Shown here: positions 55,748 through 64,000 of the stretch, one piece after another
Layout of the letters: each line of letters starts with the position of its first letter
Numbering within the stretch: the stretch's first letter is position 1
Origin: an uncultured Woeseiaceae bacterium
GTDB lineage: Bacteria; Pseudomonadota; Gammaproteobacteria; Steroidobacterales; Woeseiaceae
DNA length: 64,000 nucleotides
Direction of reading: 5' to 3'
NCBI GenBank assembly: GCA_945787845.1
Contig: CALZJH010000003.1
Coordinates: 248,001 to 312,000, forward strand
Program-made: the position numbers and the translations under genes
The notes under the pieces: model-generated
What the model was told of the DNA's origin: nothing
The model's database searches: none
What the model saw: the letters and a program-made list of their open reading frames with translations, nothing else

Positions 55748-58264
55748 TCAGTTGCTAAGGCGCCAGATATCGCTCTGGTCGATCGACCGATCGCGATGCA
55801 TCAATGTCCACTCGGCATGCTCGTCGAGACACGAGCCGCCCAGGGCCCGAAGGATCTGGCGGCGCTCTTCATCGTCGTGGGCGCCTTCGAGCCGGCGCTT
55901 GGCATTGTGAAACACGCGTAGCATAAAATCGTACTGTTTGATGAGCTCCTTTTCGGCCGTGCGTTGCGCATATCCCTGGCGAACACCGTATGCCAGGAGC
56001 ATCGAGCCCATCAGGACAAACAGGGGGTCGACGAACCCCTCGCCGAGCACACCGCCGCCAAACAGGATAAGGACGACGACGACAATGCTTGTGACGAGGC
56101 TTAGCAGCGATAAGCGTTCCGTACTTCTATTGCGTTTGAACCACTGGTCGGCCTTGCGGCGGTAGTAACCGAGCTGGCCCGATTCGTCATCGCCAATCCA
56201 CTCACGAATCGTGAATTCGAGCCCTTCGGCGCTAGCGACTCGGTCCGCATCGCAGCGTGTGCCTGCTACACGCATAACGTTACGAATCCATCCAAGTTCC
56301 GGGTCCTGCGTCTGCAGGAAGTTGTCGTGAGTGAACTTGGATTCGTTGTCGTTGGTGATGCCTGCGGCAGAGAGATAAAACTGGACTCGCAGACCCTCCG
56401 CCAGGGTCCGGTAGTCGAGGTATTTGCGGTGCCAGCCCTTGTGCTTGGCGTACTGGTGCACTGCTGCTGAAATCGCGAAAAACAGCAGAAACGCCAGCAT
56501 GTAGATTTCCTGCGATCGCAAGTCCGAAAACAGTATGAACATGAATCCCATCAGGAACGCGAGCAAGTGAGTCACTCTCAGAATGCGCAGCGTGAGTTTC
56601 TGGTGGTGGATCGCCAGGAAATCGCTGATGCAAAAGACCTGGTTGATGGTTGCGAGGCCGGTCGGTAGTCGATCCGTGTCGTCGTCACTCATCAGCGGGT
56701 AGCTTTCGGAGGGAACGCGATCTCTGAAGTGAAACGCATCTTCGCTGAACTCCGCTGAGCGGCGGAAGACCATTCGATGCTGATGCGGCAAGTCACGCTG
56801 GCGCGGCGCATCGCGATCATTCGTAAACCACCAGCAGTCGAGGGGTGCAAACCCTTCCGCGGGAGCGCCGTCCGGCCCTTCGCGTGAACAAACGATGTGA
56901 TAGATGAGATCGCTCTCGTCGTCGATCAGCATCTGCTGCGTCGCCACGGAACGTGTCGTATAGCCGGGCATGATGTCATGGTGGTGGAAGCGGACGACCT
57001 GGGCGGTACCGCCGAGTTGCCCCGACGTCTTGCCATCCCATAGTGCGAGCAATATGTGGCAATGCGCCGACAGGAATACGCCGCTTTGTGCGTACTGAAG
57101 GTCCCGAGCCCGGCCAGTCTGGCTGATCGATTCGATGGTGCCGCTGCGCGCGATGGGCATGTCGAAGACATCATGGGCCCTGGCGTAGAGTGCATCGAAC
57201 TCGGCGATCGATTCCGGGCCGCTGAATTCGGTGTAGTAGATCTCTCGCGGCATTGGCACAACGACTGACAGTTGCATGCCGAGTTCGACCGCAATATTGG
57301 CCACCAACCTGTCAGCGCCTTCAGCAAGTGGAGAAAGCAGTCGCAGCGTTCGGGTCGGATATTGCTCCTGCAGTTCTTCGAACAGCTTTCGCACCTGCGA
57401 CCGAATCCCGGGCAGTTCGTCGTGGCGAAGATCGCGATGGCCTGTGACGCCGATCACGAGTGGCAGGCGATCGCCAAAAGTACGGGACGGACGCCCGCGT
57501 GCCGCCGACGCGGCAGCAGGCTGCTCCGACACCGGGCTGTTGAGTAGCTCTGTCCAAGCGGGTGGGATCTTTCCGTATGCTTCACCCTCAGAGAAGAGCC
57601 AGCGGGTTTGCGATGGAGCCAGGCCTTTTGCAGGCTCGCCGTCAGCGCGATTTCGGGAGCAGGCAATGTGAAATACGATGTTGCGGTCCGGTTTGCTGCT
57701 GGCATGAGGCAAATAGGCTGGCATCTCGCCATCGAGCCGAAACTTGACGACATGCCCGGTTCCGCCGAGGTCATCAATCAGTTTGCCGTCCCAGATCGCG
57801 ACAAGAATGTCACAGCGAGCGGCGACCCATGCGCCGACCTCTGCGTATTGTCGGTTGCGCTCGGGACCATATTCCGCAACTGATGCCGCCGTACTGCCAG
57901 GAACCAACGGTAACGTTGTGCGTTCCGACGCGTACCCGAGTAAACGCCCGAACTCGGCCCAGGATCGGCTCGACTCGAAATCCTGCGAGTACAACTCCTC
58001 AGCCATTGGCAGGGGTACTTTGAGCTCGATGCCGAGATCTTCGGCGACCAGGGCAACGATGCGATCGGCCCCGTCTGCGAGGGGTGACATGACCTGCAGT
58101 GGGCGCTCGGGAAATTGCGCCGCGAGGTCTTCGAACAGCTTGCGCACCGCCGACTCGATACCCGGGATCTCTTCGGGCACGAGGTCACGATGGCCCGTGA
58201 CGCCAATGACAAGCGGGCGCTCTGCGGCCTCTTCGTTGGCAACGTCTTCGGGCGTGGAAACCAT
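55748..58264 (-). CDS. Double SLOG-like nucleotide-sensor domain protein with four membrane helices
   Basis: 838 residues. Two similar Rossmann-like domains occur in tandem: VIGVTGHRDL at 19-28 and again at 270-279, each followed by PLADGADR or PLAEGADR and by a C-x-I-L-x-A-x-W-D-G-K ... LGGT stretch (about 151-170 and the equivalent). These fit the SLOG superfamily. The C-terminal half has two hairpins of membrane helices (about 560-610 and 730-780) with KYLDYRTLAEGLRVQFYLSAAGI between, like SLATT/DUF4231 effectors. Such architectures are predicted nucleotide-activated, pore-forming conflict proteins. The function here is inference. Confidence 0.72.
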   Translation of the reverse strand: MVSTPEDVANEEAAERPLVIGVTGHRDLVPEEIPGIESAVRKLFEDLAAQFPERPLQVMSPLADGADRIVALVAEDLGIELKVPLPMAEELYSQDFESSRSWAEFGRLLGYASERTTLPLVPGSTAASVAEYGPERNRQYAEVGAWVAARCDILVAIWDGKLIDDLGGTGHVVKFRLDGEMPAYLPHASSKPDRNIVFHIACSRNRADGEPAKGLAPSQTRWLFSEGEAYGKIPPAWTELLNSPVSEQPAAASAARGRPSRTFGDRLPLVIGVTGHRDLRHDELPGIRSQVRKLFEELQEQYPTRTLRLLSPLAEGADRLVANIAVELGMQLSVVVPMPREIYYTEFSGPESIAEFDALYARAHDVFDMPIARSGTIESISQTGRARDLQYAQSGVFLSAHCHILLALWDGKTSGQLGGTAQVVRFHHHDIMPGYTTRSVATQQMLIDDESDLIYHIVCSREGPDGAPAEGFAPLDCWWFTNDRDAPRQRDLPHQHRMVFRRSAEFSEDAFHFRDRVPSESYPLMSDDDTDRLPTGLATINQVFCISDFLAIHHQKLTLRILRVTHLLAFLMGFMFILFSDLRSQEIYMLAFLLFFAISAAVHQYAKHKGWHRKYLDYRTLAEGLRVQFYLSAAGITNDNESKFTHDNFLQTQDPELGWIRNVMRVAGTRCDADRVASAEGLEFTIREWIGDDESGQLGYYRRKADQWFKRNRSTERLSLLSLVTSIVVVVLILFGGGVLGEGFVDPLFVLMGSMLLAYGVRQGYAQRTAEKELIKQYDFMLRVFHNAKRRLEGAHDDEERRQILRALGGSCLDEHAEWTLMHRDRSIDQSDIWRLSN

Positions 58265-58286
58265 GTTGGAAAGGATACCCTAACGC

Positions 58287-58308
58287 GAAGGCCCCCGAAG
58301 GGGCCTTC
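58287..58308. terminator. GC-rich hairpin between the secreted-protein and SLOG genes
   Basis: GAAGGCCCC-CGAA-GGGGCCTTC is a perfect nine-pair hairpin with a stable tetraloop. On the minus strand, where the neighbouring genes lie, no T-run follows; on the plus strand TCGTTTGCTT does. It probably separates the two minus-strand transcripts, but may be only partly efficient. Confidence 0.55.
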
Positions 58309-58334
58309 TCGTTTGCTTGGTTGCGCAGCTACGT

Positions 58335-60251
58335 TTAGGGCAGCAGGCTTTCAGCAAGTTCCAGCTGCGCAGTGCGCCACAACAGGTTTTCTATACGCAT
58401 CACGACGTGACCCGGGCAATTGCGAGCATCGACACGCCAGATACCCTGCTCGACGTCGAGGAGCAGGTCATTGAGACGCGTGGTCGCCTTGGTCCAGTCG
58501 CCGACCTTGATCATGCTCCTGGCCTTGTTCAGCTCTACCCTCAGGTTTTGCGCCGTGGGATCGATCAGGCAGGCCTCCGGGTAGTCCGGAAGACTCGGCG
58601 CGCCCACGTAAGACAGCAGTACATCCAGGTCATCGAAGTATTCGACAGCGAGGTCAGTTGAACACTCTAGGACTGCATCGTAATAGGGCCGGCCATCGTT
58701 GGGGCCGAGTCCCGATCCCAGCAGGGACTCACAAATCTGGACCGTGCCCAGGCCGTAGAAGCTGAACTCGGGAACCTTTGCCCGTTGCGGGTTGAATGAT
58801 TCGTTGGTGAACGGACCCAGCTGGTTCCCGATGAAAGGCTCGGTGAACCGGTCCGTCGGCTGGTACGTCGCCTCCGGGACCTTCTGCAGGTCAATCTGAT
58901 CCACACCTAGTGGCCCGACATCGGCGGGTATCGGCAACCCGAGAGCCGGCGTTTCCGGGAGCTGGGTTATTGCGTACGTGTACCGATTAGCGCCGAATAA
59001 GGAGACATTGGTGGCGGGGTCATAGAAATCCTCGAAGCCAAACGTCGCTTCGCCGTAAAGCAGTGCAAGGCATTCCTCGCCTCGGGTATCCGCCCGCAAT
59101 TCCACAAGACCTGCCACGTTCCCTGGTATGAATACGGACAGGTCGAACACCTCGGAAAGATCGAGCGGACGGGGATCATAGACGCCGTTTACCCAGCGCG
59201 GATCCCGGCCAACGAAGGGGAACTCGCGCTCGAGTGTAACTGCGTCAATGATCGGACCACCGCACTCGAGTGTTTGCGCCCCGGGTAATGCGGGTACGGC
59301 CGCCTGCGTCAGCGTCTCGCCGTCCAGCAGGCCTGAGTCTCTCAATTCCTCGGGTAACTCGACCCACTGGAAACCGGACGGGTTACAACCCTGAATGCCG
59401 CCCGCTCCGCCGGTGATCCCATCATCGCCCTCGAGGCAATTCAGGACGCTGACCGTCACGGTGATACTGTCCGAACCCTCGTTGGCCAAAGCAGAGGCAT
59501 CCGTCGCGCCGACCGTGATGATGTATTCGCCCGGGGGAACCGAGCTTGTATCCCAGGACCACGTGTACTCGCTGCAACCGGCCACATCGGGGTCGCAATC
59601 CGAACGGACCGGTACCGCTGGGTCTTGATAATCCGGCGTATAGTCTGTGCCGTCAGCGGCACTGACAATCGTGATTTCCAGCAGGTTCACTGTTGATTCG
59701 TCAGTGACGGTGGCGATGATGCTGACTTCGCCCGAGATGGTCGTCCCGTCGGATGACGGCTCTACGCGTATCCCGACCTCGGGCGCGTCGCTGTCGAGGG
59801 TTTCCAGGCAGAGGTCAAGGTGATTGACATCGTCGGCGGTTAGGTTCGCGTAATAATTCAACTGCGTATCTGCGGTTCCATCGAGCGGGTCCGTGTAGTC
59901 GTAGATGAAGTTATTCGTATCGACGGTGACACCGAGTCTTTTCGCGTACCCGCCGCTTACCGTGAAATCGAATGAATTGTCCGGGTACCACACGACGTCC
60001 ACGCGAACAGTCTGATCGTCGACAATGAAGTCAATAGAATCCGAGCCGCCCGGGTTGCCGTTTGTGAGGGACGGGAAGACGTTTTTGAAAAACGTAGCGC
60101 CTTCGCACTGGTTCTTATTCTTGATTTGCCCGAATACGGGAGAAATTCCATTCCCCGAATCACCCGGTTCAACGGATGTGTCAGCCAACGCCACTGACGC
60201 AAATAGACTCAGTACAGGCGTCACAACCAGCGCGAATAATATCTTCTTCAT
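58335..60251 (-). CDS. Large secreted protein with Ig-like region, function unknown
   Basis: 638 residues from an ATG preceded by GGGGAA. The signal peptide runs MKKILFALVVTPVLSLFASVALAD. Residues 160-270 (ISGEVSIIATVTDESTVNLLEITIV ... PPGEYIITVGATDASA) look like a bacterial Ig/cadherin-type fold. The remainder has several Cys and no clear domain; the end (ARSMIKVGDWTKATTRLNDLL) resembles the helical FIMAH-type tail of some secreted proteins. It lies between the TIR-TPR and SLOG genes on the same strand, but no functional link can be shown. Confidence 0.7.
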   Translation of the reverse strand: MKKILFALVVTPVLSLFASVALADTSVEPGDSGNGISPVFGQIKNKNQCEGATFFKNVFPSLTNGNPGGSDSIDFIVDDQTVRVDVVWYPDNSFDFTVSGGYAKRLGVTVDTNNFIYDYTDPLDGTADTQLNYYANLTADDVNHLDLCLETLDSDAPEVGIRVEPSSDGTTISGEVSIIATVTDESTVNLLEITIVSAADGTDYTPDYQDPAVPVRSDCDPDVAGCSEYTWSWDTSSVPPGEYIITVGATDASALANEGSDSITVTVSVLNCLEGDDGITGGAGGIQGCNPSGFQWVELPEELRDSGLLDGETLTQAAVPALPGAQTLECGGPIIDAVTLEREFPFVGRDPRWVNGVYDPRPLDLSEVFDLSVFIPGNVAGLVELRADTRGEECLALLYGEATFGFEDFYDPATNVSLFGANRYTYAITQLPETPALGLPIPADVGPLGVDQIDLQKVPEATYQPTDRFTEPFIGNQLGPFTNESFNPQRAKVPEFSFYGLGTVQICESLLGSGLGPNDGRPYYDAVLECSTDLAVEYFDDLDVLLSYVGAPSLPDYPEACLIDPTAQNLRVELNKARSMIKVGDWTKATTRLNDLLLDVEQGIWRVDARNCPGHVVMRIENLLWRTAQLELAESLLP

Positions 60252-60541
60252 TTTCAATTCCCCATCTCCATGCCTAACCCTCATCTTAAGTAGATCTTTT
60301 TGCAGATCCGTTTCCGGTTCATTGAGGCAGCCCGTTTTGATCCGTGGACCACTCTGAATGAAACCGGTTTCGCCTGGCGCAATAACGCAGCTGTGGAGGA
60401 CTGTCGGCAGTGTCTTATTGTTATCAGGTCACTGGTCCCTGCTTGCTTTTATGTCGCCAACAGTCCCAGTGTAGTATTCCTGCGCCCGATCAACAATGGA
60501 CCGGCCTTTATATGCTACAGATTATGTAAGCCCAAAGAAGG
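60252..60541. other. Intergenic region between the TIR-TPR and secreted-protein genes
   Basis: This 290-bp stretch is richer in A and T than its surroundings. No gene, RNA or strong hairpin is visible. It should hold the promoter for the secreted-protein gene at 60251, but I could not pick out a convincing -35/-10 pair. Confidence 0.4.
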
Positions 60542-62755
60542 CTAGTCATCCGTGCCGGGATGGAATTTGGCGGCCTCGCCGGGCTTACCCCATGCGGAAT
60601 ACAGCGCTGCCAGCCTGCGTTTTGCCTCTGTGACGAAGACCGACATCGCGTTGGCATCCTCAGACAGCAGCGAGTAGCTCTCCAGCAGCAGCGGTTCTGC
60701 CGCATCGAACTTGCGCTGGCCTGCGAGTGCGGCGCCCTCGGCGCCGATCGCCACGGCTGTTCGCCAGTGGTCTGCAGATAACGCCGCCGTGTAAACCGAT
60801 CGTGCTTCGCGCGCGAGGGTTAGCGCTTCCTGATACTCGCCGTTGCCTACCAGGCAGTTAGCGAGCAGCGTCATGCTGCCGGCAACCGCTGGATGCTCGG
60901 GTCCCAGCGCTCCCATTCGAATATCAAGCGATTCGCGCAGCGCGGGTTCGGCCGACTCGTAGTCGCCGCGCTCCATCGTCCACATTGCGATGGCATTGAG
61001 GATGCTGGCGACGTCGGGGTGGTCACGGCCGAGGACTTCTCGTTTGATATCCAGTGCCTGTCGGCTGAGCGCAATGGCGGTCATCGAGTCGCCCTTGTCG
61101 TACATCAGGAATGCGAGGCTGCGTAGCGACTCGGCAACGGCTGGGTGCGACTTGCCAAGTACTCTCTCCTGGAGGTCGATGACTTCGCGGTAGATGGACT
61201 CTGACTCGTCGTAGTGGCCCTGGGCGTAAAGCGCGTAGGCGACATTACTCATGTTGATCGCAATTTCCGGATGCTCGTCGCCCAACAGGCGACGCTGCAT
61301 GGTGAGCGCTTCTCGCCACAGTGCTTCGGCCTCATCGAGCGTTCCTGCCTCCGAGACGACGAAAGCGAGATTGTTGATCGCTTCGGCGAGATCGGGGTGC
61401 AGGGCGCCCTGCGTCTTGCGACGCATTGCAACGGCCTGCCTGAGCAACTCGACGGATTCCTCGTAGTTGCCCTGGTCGTACATATTCAGCCCGAAATCCT
61501 CGAGGCTGTCGGCGACATCCGGGTGCGATTCACCGTAAACACTGCGGCGGATTTCGAGTGATTCGCGAATCAGCGGCTCGGCGGCTTCATAGTCACCCTT
61601 CTCTGTCAGCACGTACGCCAGCTGGACCAGTGTATCCGCGACTTCCGGGAACTCGTTTCCGAGCAGGTCACGATGCACGGCCAGCGCGTCCCGGAGATTC
61701 TGCTCGGCTGCGTCGTAGTCCGCTCTCAGGGCCTGAACTTCGCCGAGGTGATTCAGGCTCTGCGCTACGGCCAGGTGATTGTCGCCAAAGATGCTGCGGC
61801 GCCGTTGCACTGACTTGCTGACCATGGAGTAGGCTGCGTCGTAGAGGCCCAGGCTGGTATACACAGTGCCCATCGTGTCCATGAGCGTCGCCTGGATCTC
61901 TGGCTGGTCGACAAGCTCATCATCGATGCGCTCGGCGCCCTTATCCAGAATTTCTCTTGCCGTAATCGTATTGCCGAGCGCCTCGCTCGGGTCGGAGACC
62001 TCGAACAAGCCCACCATGAAGTCGGTTGTTTGCCGAGCGGTCTCTGCCTCGATCTCGGCGATCCCGCGCTGTTCCTCGGCCTCGATTCTCGCGAGGTAAG
62101 CCGTGACGGCGAGCCCCGATGTGATCGTCATGCCAATCAATGCCGCTGTTGTTAGCATCATCATGCGCCGCTGGCGGCGATGCGCTTCTCGTCGCGCAAG
62201 ATCGTCATAACCAACCCCGAGCATGCCGGCGAGCAGCTTGAGTTTGGCTGAATGCTTCGGGTCTTTGCCGGGTCTCGCATCGGCGGCGATGGGCTCGCCT
62301 TTCATGTCGGTCAGCTCGCCGTCGTCACCGATTTCATAGATAAGTGCCGGTGGAAAGCACTCGTCGTCAGCCGTCGCGGGGTTCGCCGAAGCACCAGGCT
62401 CGCCATCGACGATCAGCGCGAATATCCGGTGCGAGCGACCGAGGCGTTTGTACGACTTTATCTCTTCATTGGTCCACTTGGACCTGGCCGCCCGGGGAGA
62501 ACAAATCACGATCTGGCAGGCCGAGTCTTCGAGGGCCTGGGTCAGCGTGTCACCGAGACTGGTCGACGTCGCGAGTTCCTCGCGGTCGCGAAAAACAGGC
62601 GCGAATCGCTCTGGCACCGGCCCATAGGGCGTCTCCTGACCGATGAGTCCTTTCGGCGGGCGGTAGCTTTCCAGCGCCTTGTGCAACCACGATGCCCATT
62701 TCTCATCGGCATGGCTGTAGCTGATGAAAGCCTTGTACTTGTAAGTTTTTGCCAC
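60542..62755 (-). CDS. TIR domain - membrane helix - TPR repeat protein
   Basis: 737 residues from a GTG start. An N-terminal TIR domain (KAFISYSHADEKWASWLHKAL, residues 7-170) has the WTNEEI motif with Glu98 at the position of the catalytic Glu of TIR NADases such as SARM1. One membrane helix (MMMLTTAALIGMTITSGLAV) lies near 197-216. About ten kinesin-light-chain-like TPR units of 42 residues follow (YESAEPALRESLDIRMGALGPEHPAVA pattern). If active it would cleave NAD; the TPRs could sense a partner or ligand on the far side of the membrane. No ribosome site is evident. Confidence 0.85.
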   Translation of the reverse strand: MAKTYKYKAFISYSHADEKWASWLHKALESYRPPKGLIGQETPYGPVPERFAPVFRDREELATSTSLGDTLTQALEDSACQIVICSPRAARSKWTNEEIKSYKRLGRSHRIFALIVDGEPGASANPATADDECFPPALIYEIGDDGELTDMKGEPIAADARPGKDPKHSAKLKLLAGMLGVGYDDLARREAHRRQRRMMMLTTAALIGMTITSGLAVTAYLARIEAEEQRGIAEIEAETARQTTDFMVGLFEVSDPSEALGNTITAREILDKGAERIDDELVDQPEIQATLMDTMGTVYTSLGLYDAAYSMVSKSVQRRRSIFGDNHLAVAQSLNHLGEVQALRADYDAAEQNLRDALAVHRDLLGNEFPEVADTLVQLAYVLTEKGDYEAAEPLIRESLEIRRSVYGESHPDVADSLEDFGLNMYDQGNYEESVELLRQAVAMRRKTQGALHPDLAEAINNLAFVVSEAGTLDEAEALWREALTMQRRLLGDEHPEIAINMSNVAYALYAQGHYDESESIYREVIDLQERVLGKSHPAVAESLRSLAFLMYDKGDSMTAIALSRQALDIKREVLGRDHPDVASILNAIAMWTMERGDYESAEPALRESLDIRMGALGPEHPAVAGSMTLLANCLVGNGEYQEALTLAREARSVYTAALSADHWRTAVAIGAEGAALAGQRKFDAAEPLLLESYSLLSEDANAMSVFVTEAKRRLAALYSAWGKPGEAAKFHPGTDD

Positions 62756-63108
62756 TTAACTCTGATTGGTGTACGTCGATCGTTTACCGACTGGATCAGT
62801 ATAGAGGAATCGCCGTTCGATCATAGTCTCTGATCACCCAGCGAGGATAACCATAATCGCCCCGGAATAGCTTAGAATGCCGGCACTCTCATCTTGACGC
62901 TCAGCAAAGCCCAAGTGAGAGCTAACTCCCAGAAAAGCGGGTGTAGTTCAACGGTAGAACATCAGCTTCCCAATCGGAGTCGCTGAGTTGGCCACATCAC
63001 TAACCGCTTGATTTGCGTGGTCCTGTGACCATCGAATTCAAAGAGTTAGATCACCCAGCAGTAACCAAATGAGTCTAGTGAGATTTCTGAGTATGCTCAG
63101 AAGTAGCC
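62756..63108. other. Intergenic region with a tRNA fragment at the edge of the accessory block
   Basis: 353 bp without a protein gene. It holds a TAGAAT -10-like element (62873-62878) typical of a tRNA promoter, the tRNA-Gly 5' half at 62937-62973, and a short hairpin TTCTGAG-TATG-CTCAGAA near 63085-63102 just beyond the BCCT stop. The hairpin has no T-run on the BCCT strand. Confidence 0.55.
62937..62973 (+). pseudogene. tRNA-Gly(CCC) 5' half
   Basis: GCGGGTG-TA-GTTC-AACGGTA-GAAC-A-TCAGC-TTCCCAA matches tRNA-Gly from the acceptor 5' arm through the anticodon loop (anticodon CCC). After it the sequence departs: eight extra bases precede a GCTGA that could close the anticodon stem, and no T-arm or 3' acceptor arm follows. 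It is a broken tRNA, possibly a rearrangement or integration scar. Confidence 0.75.
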
Positions 63109-64000
63109 TCACATTTTGACTTGCCGCAACCGCGAGTCTTTTTTCCACTCGTGCCTGAGTCCCTTGTAGAGGCTCACGCAGCACAATAAAAGCACGATCG
63201 AAAACGGCAGGGCGGTTGCAATAGCCCCGGCCTGCAATGCACCCAATACCTGGCCGCCGCCGCCGAAAAGCAGAATCGCGGCTACCAGTCCTTCCATCGA
63301 TGCCCAGAAGATACGTTGGGGGATCGGTGCATGCAGCTTGCCGCCGGCCGTGATCGTGTCGATAACCAACGATCCGGAGTCCGACGATGTCACAAAGAAG
63401 ATAAGTAGCAGGATGATCGCGAAGCTCGATACGATTTCGACCATTGGCAGATTGGCGAGCATGTGAAACAGGACAAGGGACGCATCCGTCATGGGTTCAG
63501 CGATCTTCCCCAGTCCTGCCTGGGCCTGCGTGATTGCAGTGGTACCAAAGACCGTAAACCAGATGACACTGACACCGACGGGCATCACGAGCACAGCGGC
63601 GAGGAACTGGCGGACCGTACGGCCCTTGGAGACTCGGGCGATGAACATGCCGACGAACGGTGACCAGGAGATCCACCACGCCCAGTAGAAAATCGTCCAG
63701 GTCTGGTACCACTCGAAATCGGCCCGGTCGAACCAGTTCGCCAGCGGGATCATGCTCTTGATGTAGTGCACCGTGTTGCCTGGGATACCGACAAGGATGG
63801 CGAGCGTCGGGCCGGCCAGCAGGACGAACAGCAACAGCACGATCGCCAGCACGATGTTGATGTTGCTAAGCACCTTGATGCCTTTATTGATACCGCGGAT
63901 GACCGACAGCGTTGCGAGTGAGGTGATACCGATGATGATGCCAATCTGGGTCGTGATGCCCGGATCGATGCCAAACAGGATGTGCAGCCCTGCCGCAGCC
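63109..64000 (-). CDS. BCCT-family betaine/choline/carnitine transporter, C-terminal part (5' end outside window)
   Basis: The frame is open from the window edge to a stop at 63109, giving about 296 residues. IIIGITSLATLSVIRGINKGIK, WTIFYWAWWISWSPFVGMFIARVSKGR and FFVTSSDSGSLVIDT are BCCT signatures, including the Trp-rich segment of the substrate and sodium site. It imports a quaternary ammonium compound such as glycine betaine, driven by Na+ or H+. The C-terminal tail is short, so osmotic control through a long tail is not evident. A GTG inside at 63873 is not the start. Confidence 0.92.
   Translation of the reverse strand, partial: AAAGLHILFGIDPGITTQIGIIIGITSLATLSVIRGINKGIKVLSNINIVLAIVLLLFVLLAGPTLAILVGIPGNTVHYIKSMIPLANWFDRADFEWYQTWTIFYWAWWISWSPFVGMFIARVSKGRTVRQFLAAVLVMPVGVSVIWFTVFGTTAITQAQAGLGKIAEPMTDASLVLFHMLANLPMVEIVSSFAIILLLIFFVTSSDSGSLVIDTITAGGKLHAPIPQRIFWASMEGLVAAILLFGGGGQVLGALQAGAIATALPFSIVLLLCCVSLYKGLRHEWKKDSRLRQVKM

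Noticed and set aside
60542-61800. Periodic DNA in the TPR region as a possible CRISPR or tandem repeat array
   Set aside because: The period is 126 bases, equal to 42 codons of a TPR unit, and copies are degenerate at DNA level. It is protein repetition.
62937-63035. Intact tRNA-Gly with an intron-like insertion
   Set aside because: The anticodon stem can be closed 8 bases later, but no T-arm or matching acceptor 3' arm follows within reach, so a working tRNA is not supported.
63871-63873. GTG as start of a short BCCT-like gene, implying truncation
   Set aside because: The frame stays open upstream to the window edge and encodes typical BCCT sequence, so the gene simply continues outside the window.

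Overview
The window reads as chromosome of a free-living, probably aquatic gammaproteobacterium of moderately high GC. The evidence is a murJ-ribF-lspA block, a PilV/PilW/PilX/PilY1/PilE minor pilin cluster, RhlE, several REC-GGDEF-EAL proteins, and genes packed with start/stop overlaps. A complete-looking men operon, a FixL-type haem-PAS sensor kinase and a YgbA-like protein suggest a facultative or microaerobic respiratory life. No exact genus can be named from sequence alone.

Layout. 1-2170: the end of murJ, then ribF and lspA; ileS, which usually lies between the last two, is absent. 2176-9598 (minus strand): a type IV pilus minor pilin/PilY1 operon with one unrecognised small gene. 9764-10309: an Irr-like Fur regulator and tRNA-Thr(CGT). 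10293-12919: two c-di-GMP proteins with degenerate domains (GGDEF-EAL and HD-GYP). 13047-20541: an acyltransferase, a Rossmann reductase with a signal peptide, a small secreted protein, a CadC-like regulator, an SPFH protein, RhlE and a rhomboid protease. 20577-27100: one tightly overlapping operon of an RND adaptor and pump, two DUF1538 membrane proteins, a PII-like protein and a CBS protein. 27097-35666 (minus strand): menF-menD-menB-menA-menC-menE followed by a tyrosine phenol-lyase-like enzyme. 35777-36139: YgbA-like.

36271-44775: a FixL-like oxygen-sensor kinase, a FixJ-like regulator and a lone receiver (FixT-like by position), then a very large secreted dihaem protein and a propeller lipoprotein. 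A composite DNA element of about 47 bp occurs twice here, before the receiver gene and before the dihaem gene, which suggests one shared regulator.

44796-55490 (minus strand): a signalling block. It holds a secreted subtilase with a tryptophan hexapeptide tail, a propeller hybrid histidine kinase and a REC-PAS-GGDEF-EAL protein in one overlapping operon preceded by two CRP-type sites, plus a second REC-GGDEF-EAL protein. 55608-62973 looks accessory: a 105-bp orphan copy of the lipoprotein 3' end, a double-SLOG membrane protein, a large secreted protein, a TIR-TM-TPR protein and a 5' half of tRNA-Gly. The window ends inside a BCCT transporter gene.

The best candidates for poorly described systems are the RND/DUF1538/PII/CBS operon, the double-SLOG membrane protein near the TIR-TPR protein, and the FixL/FixJ/receiver module with its repeated element.
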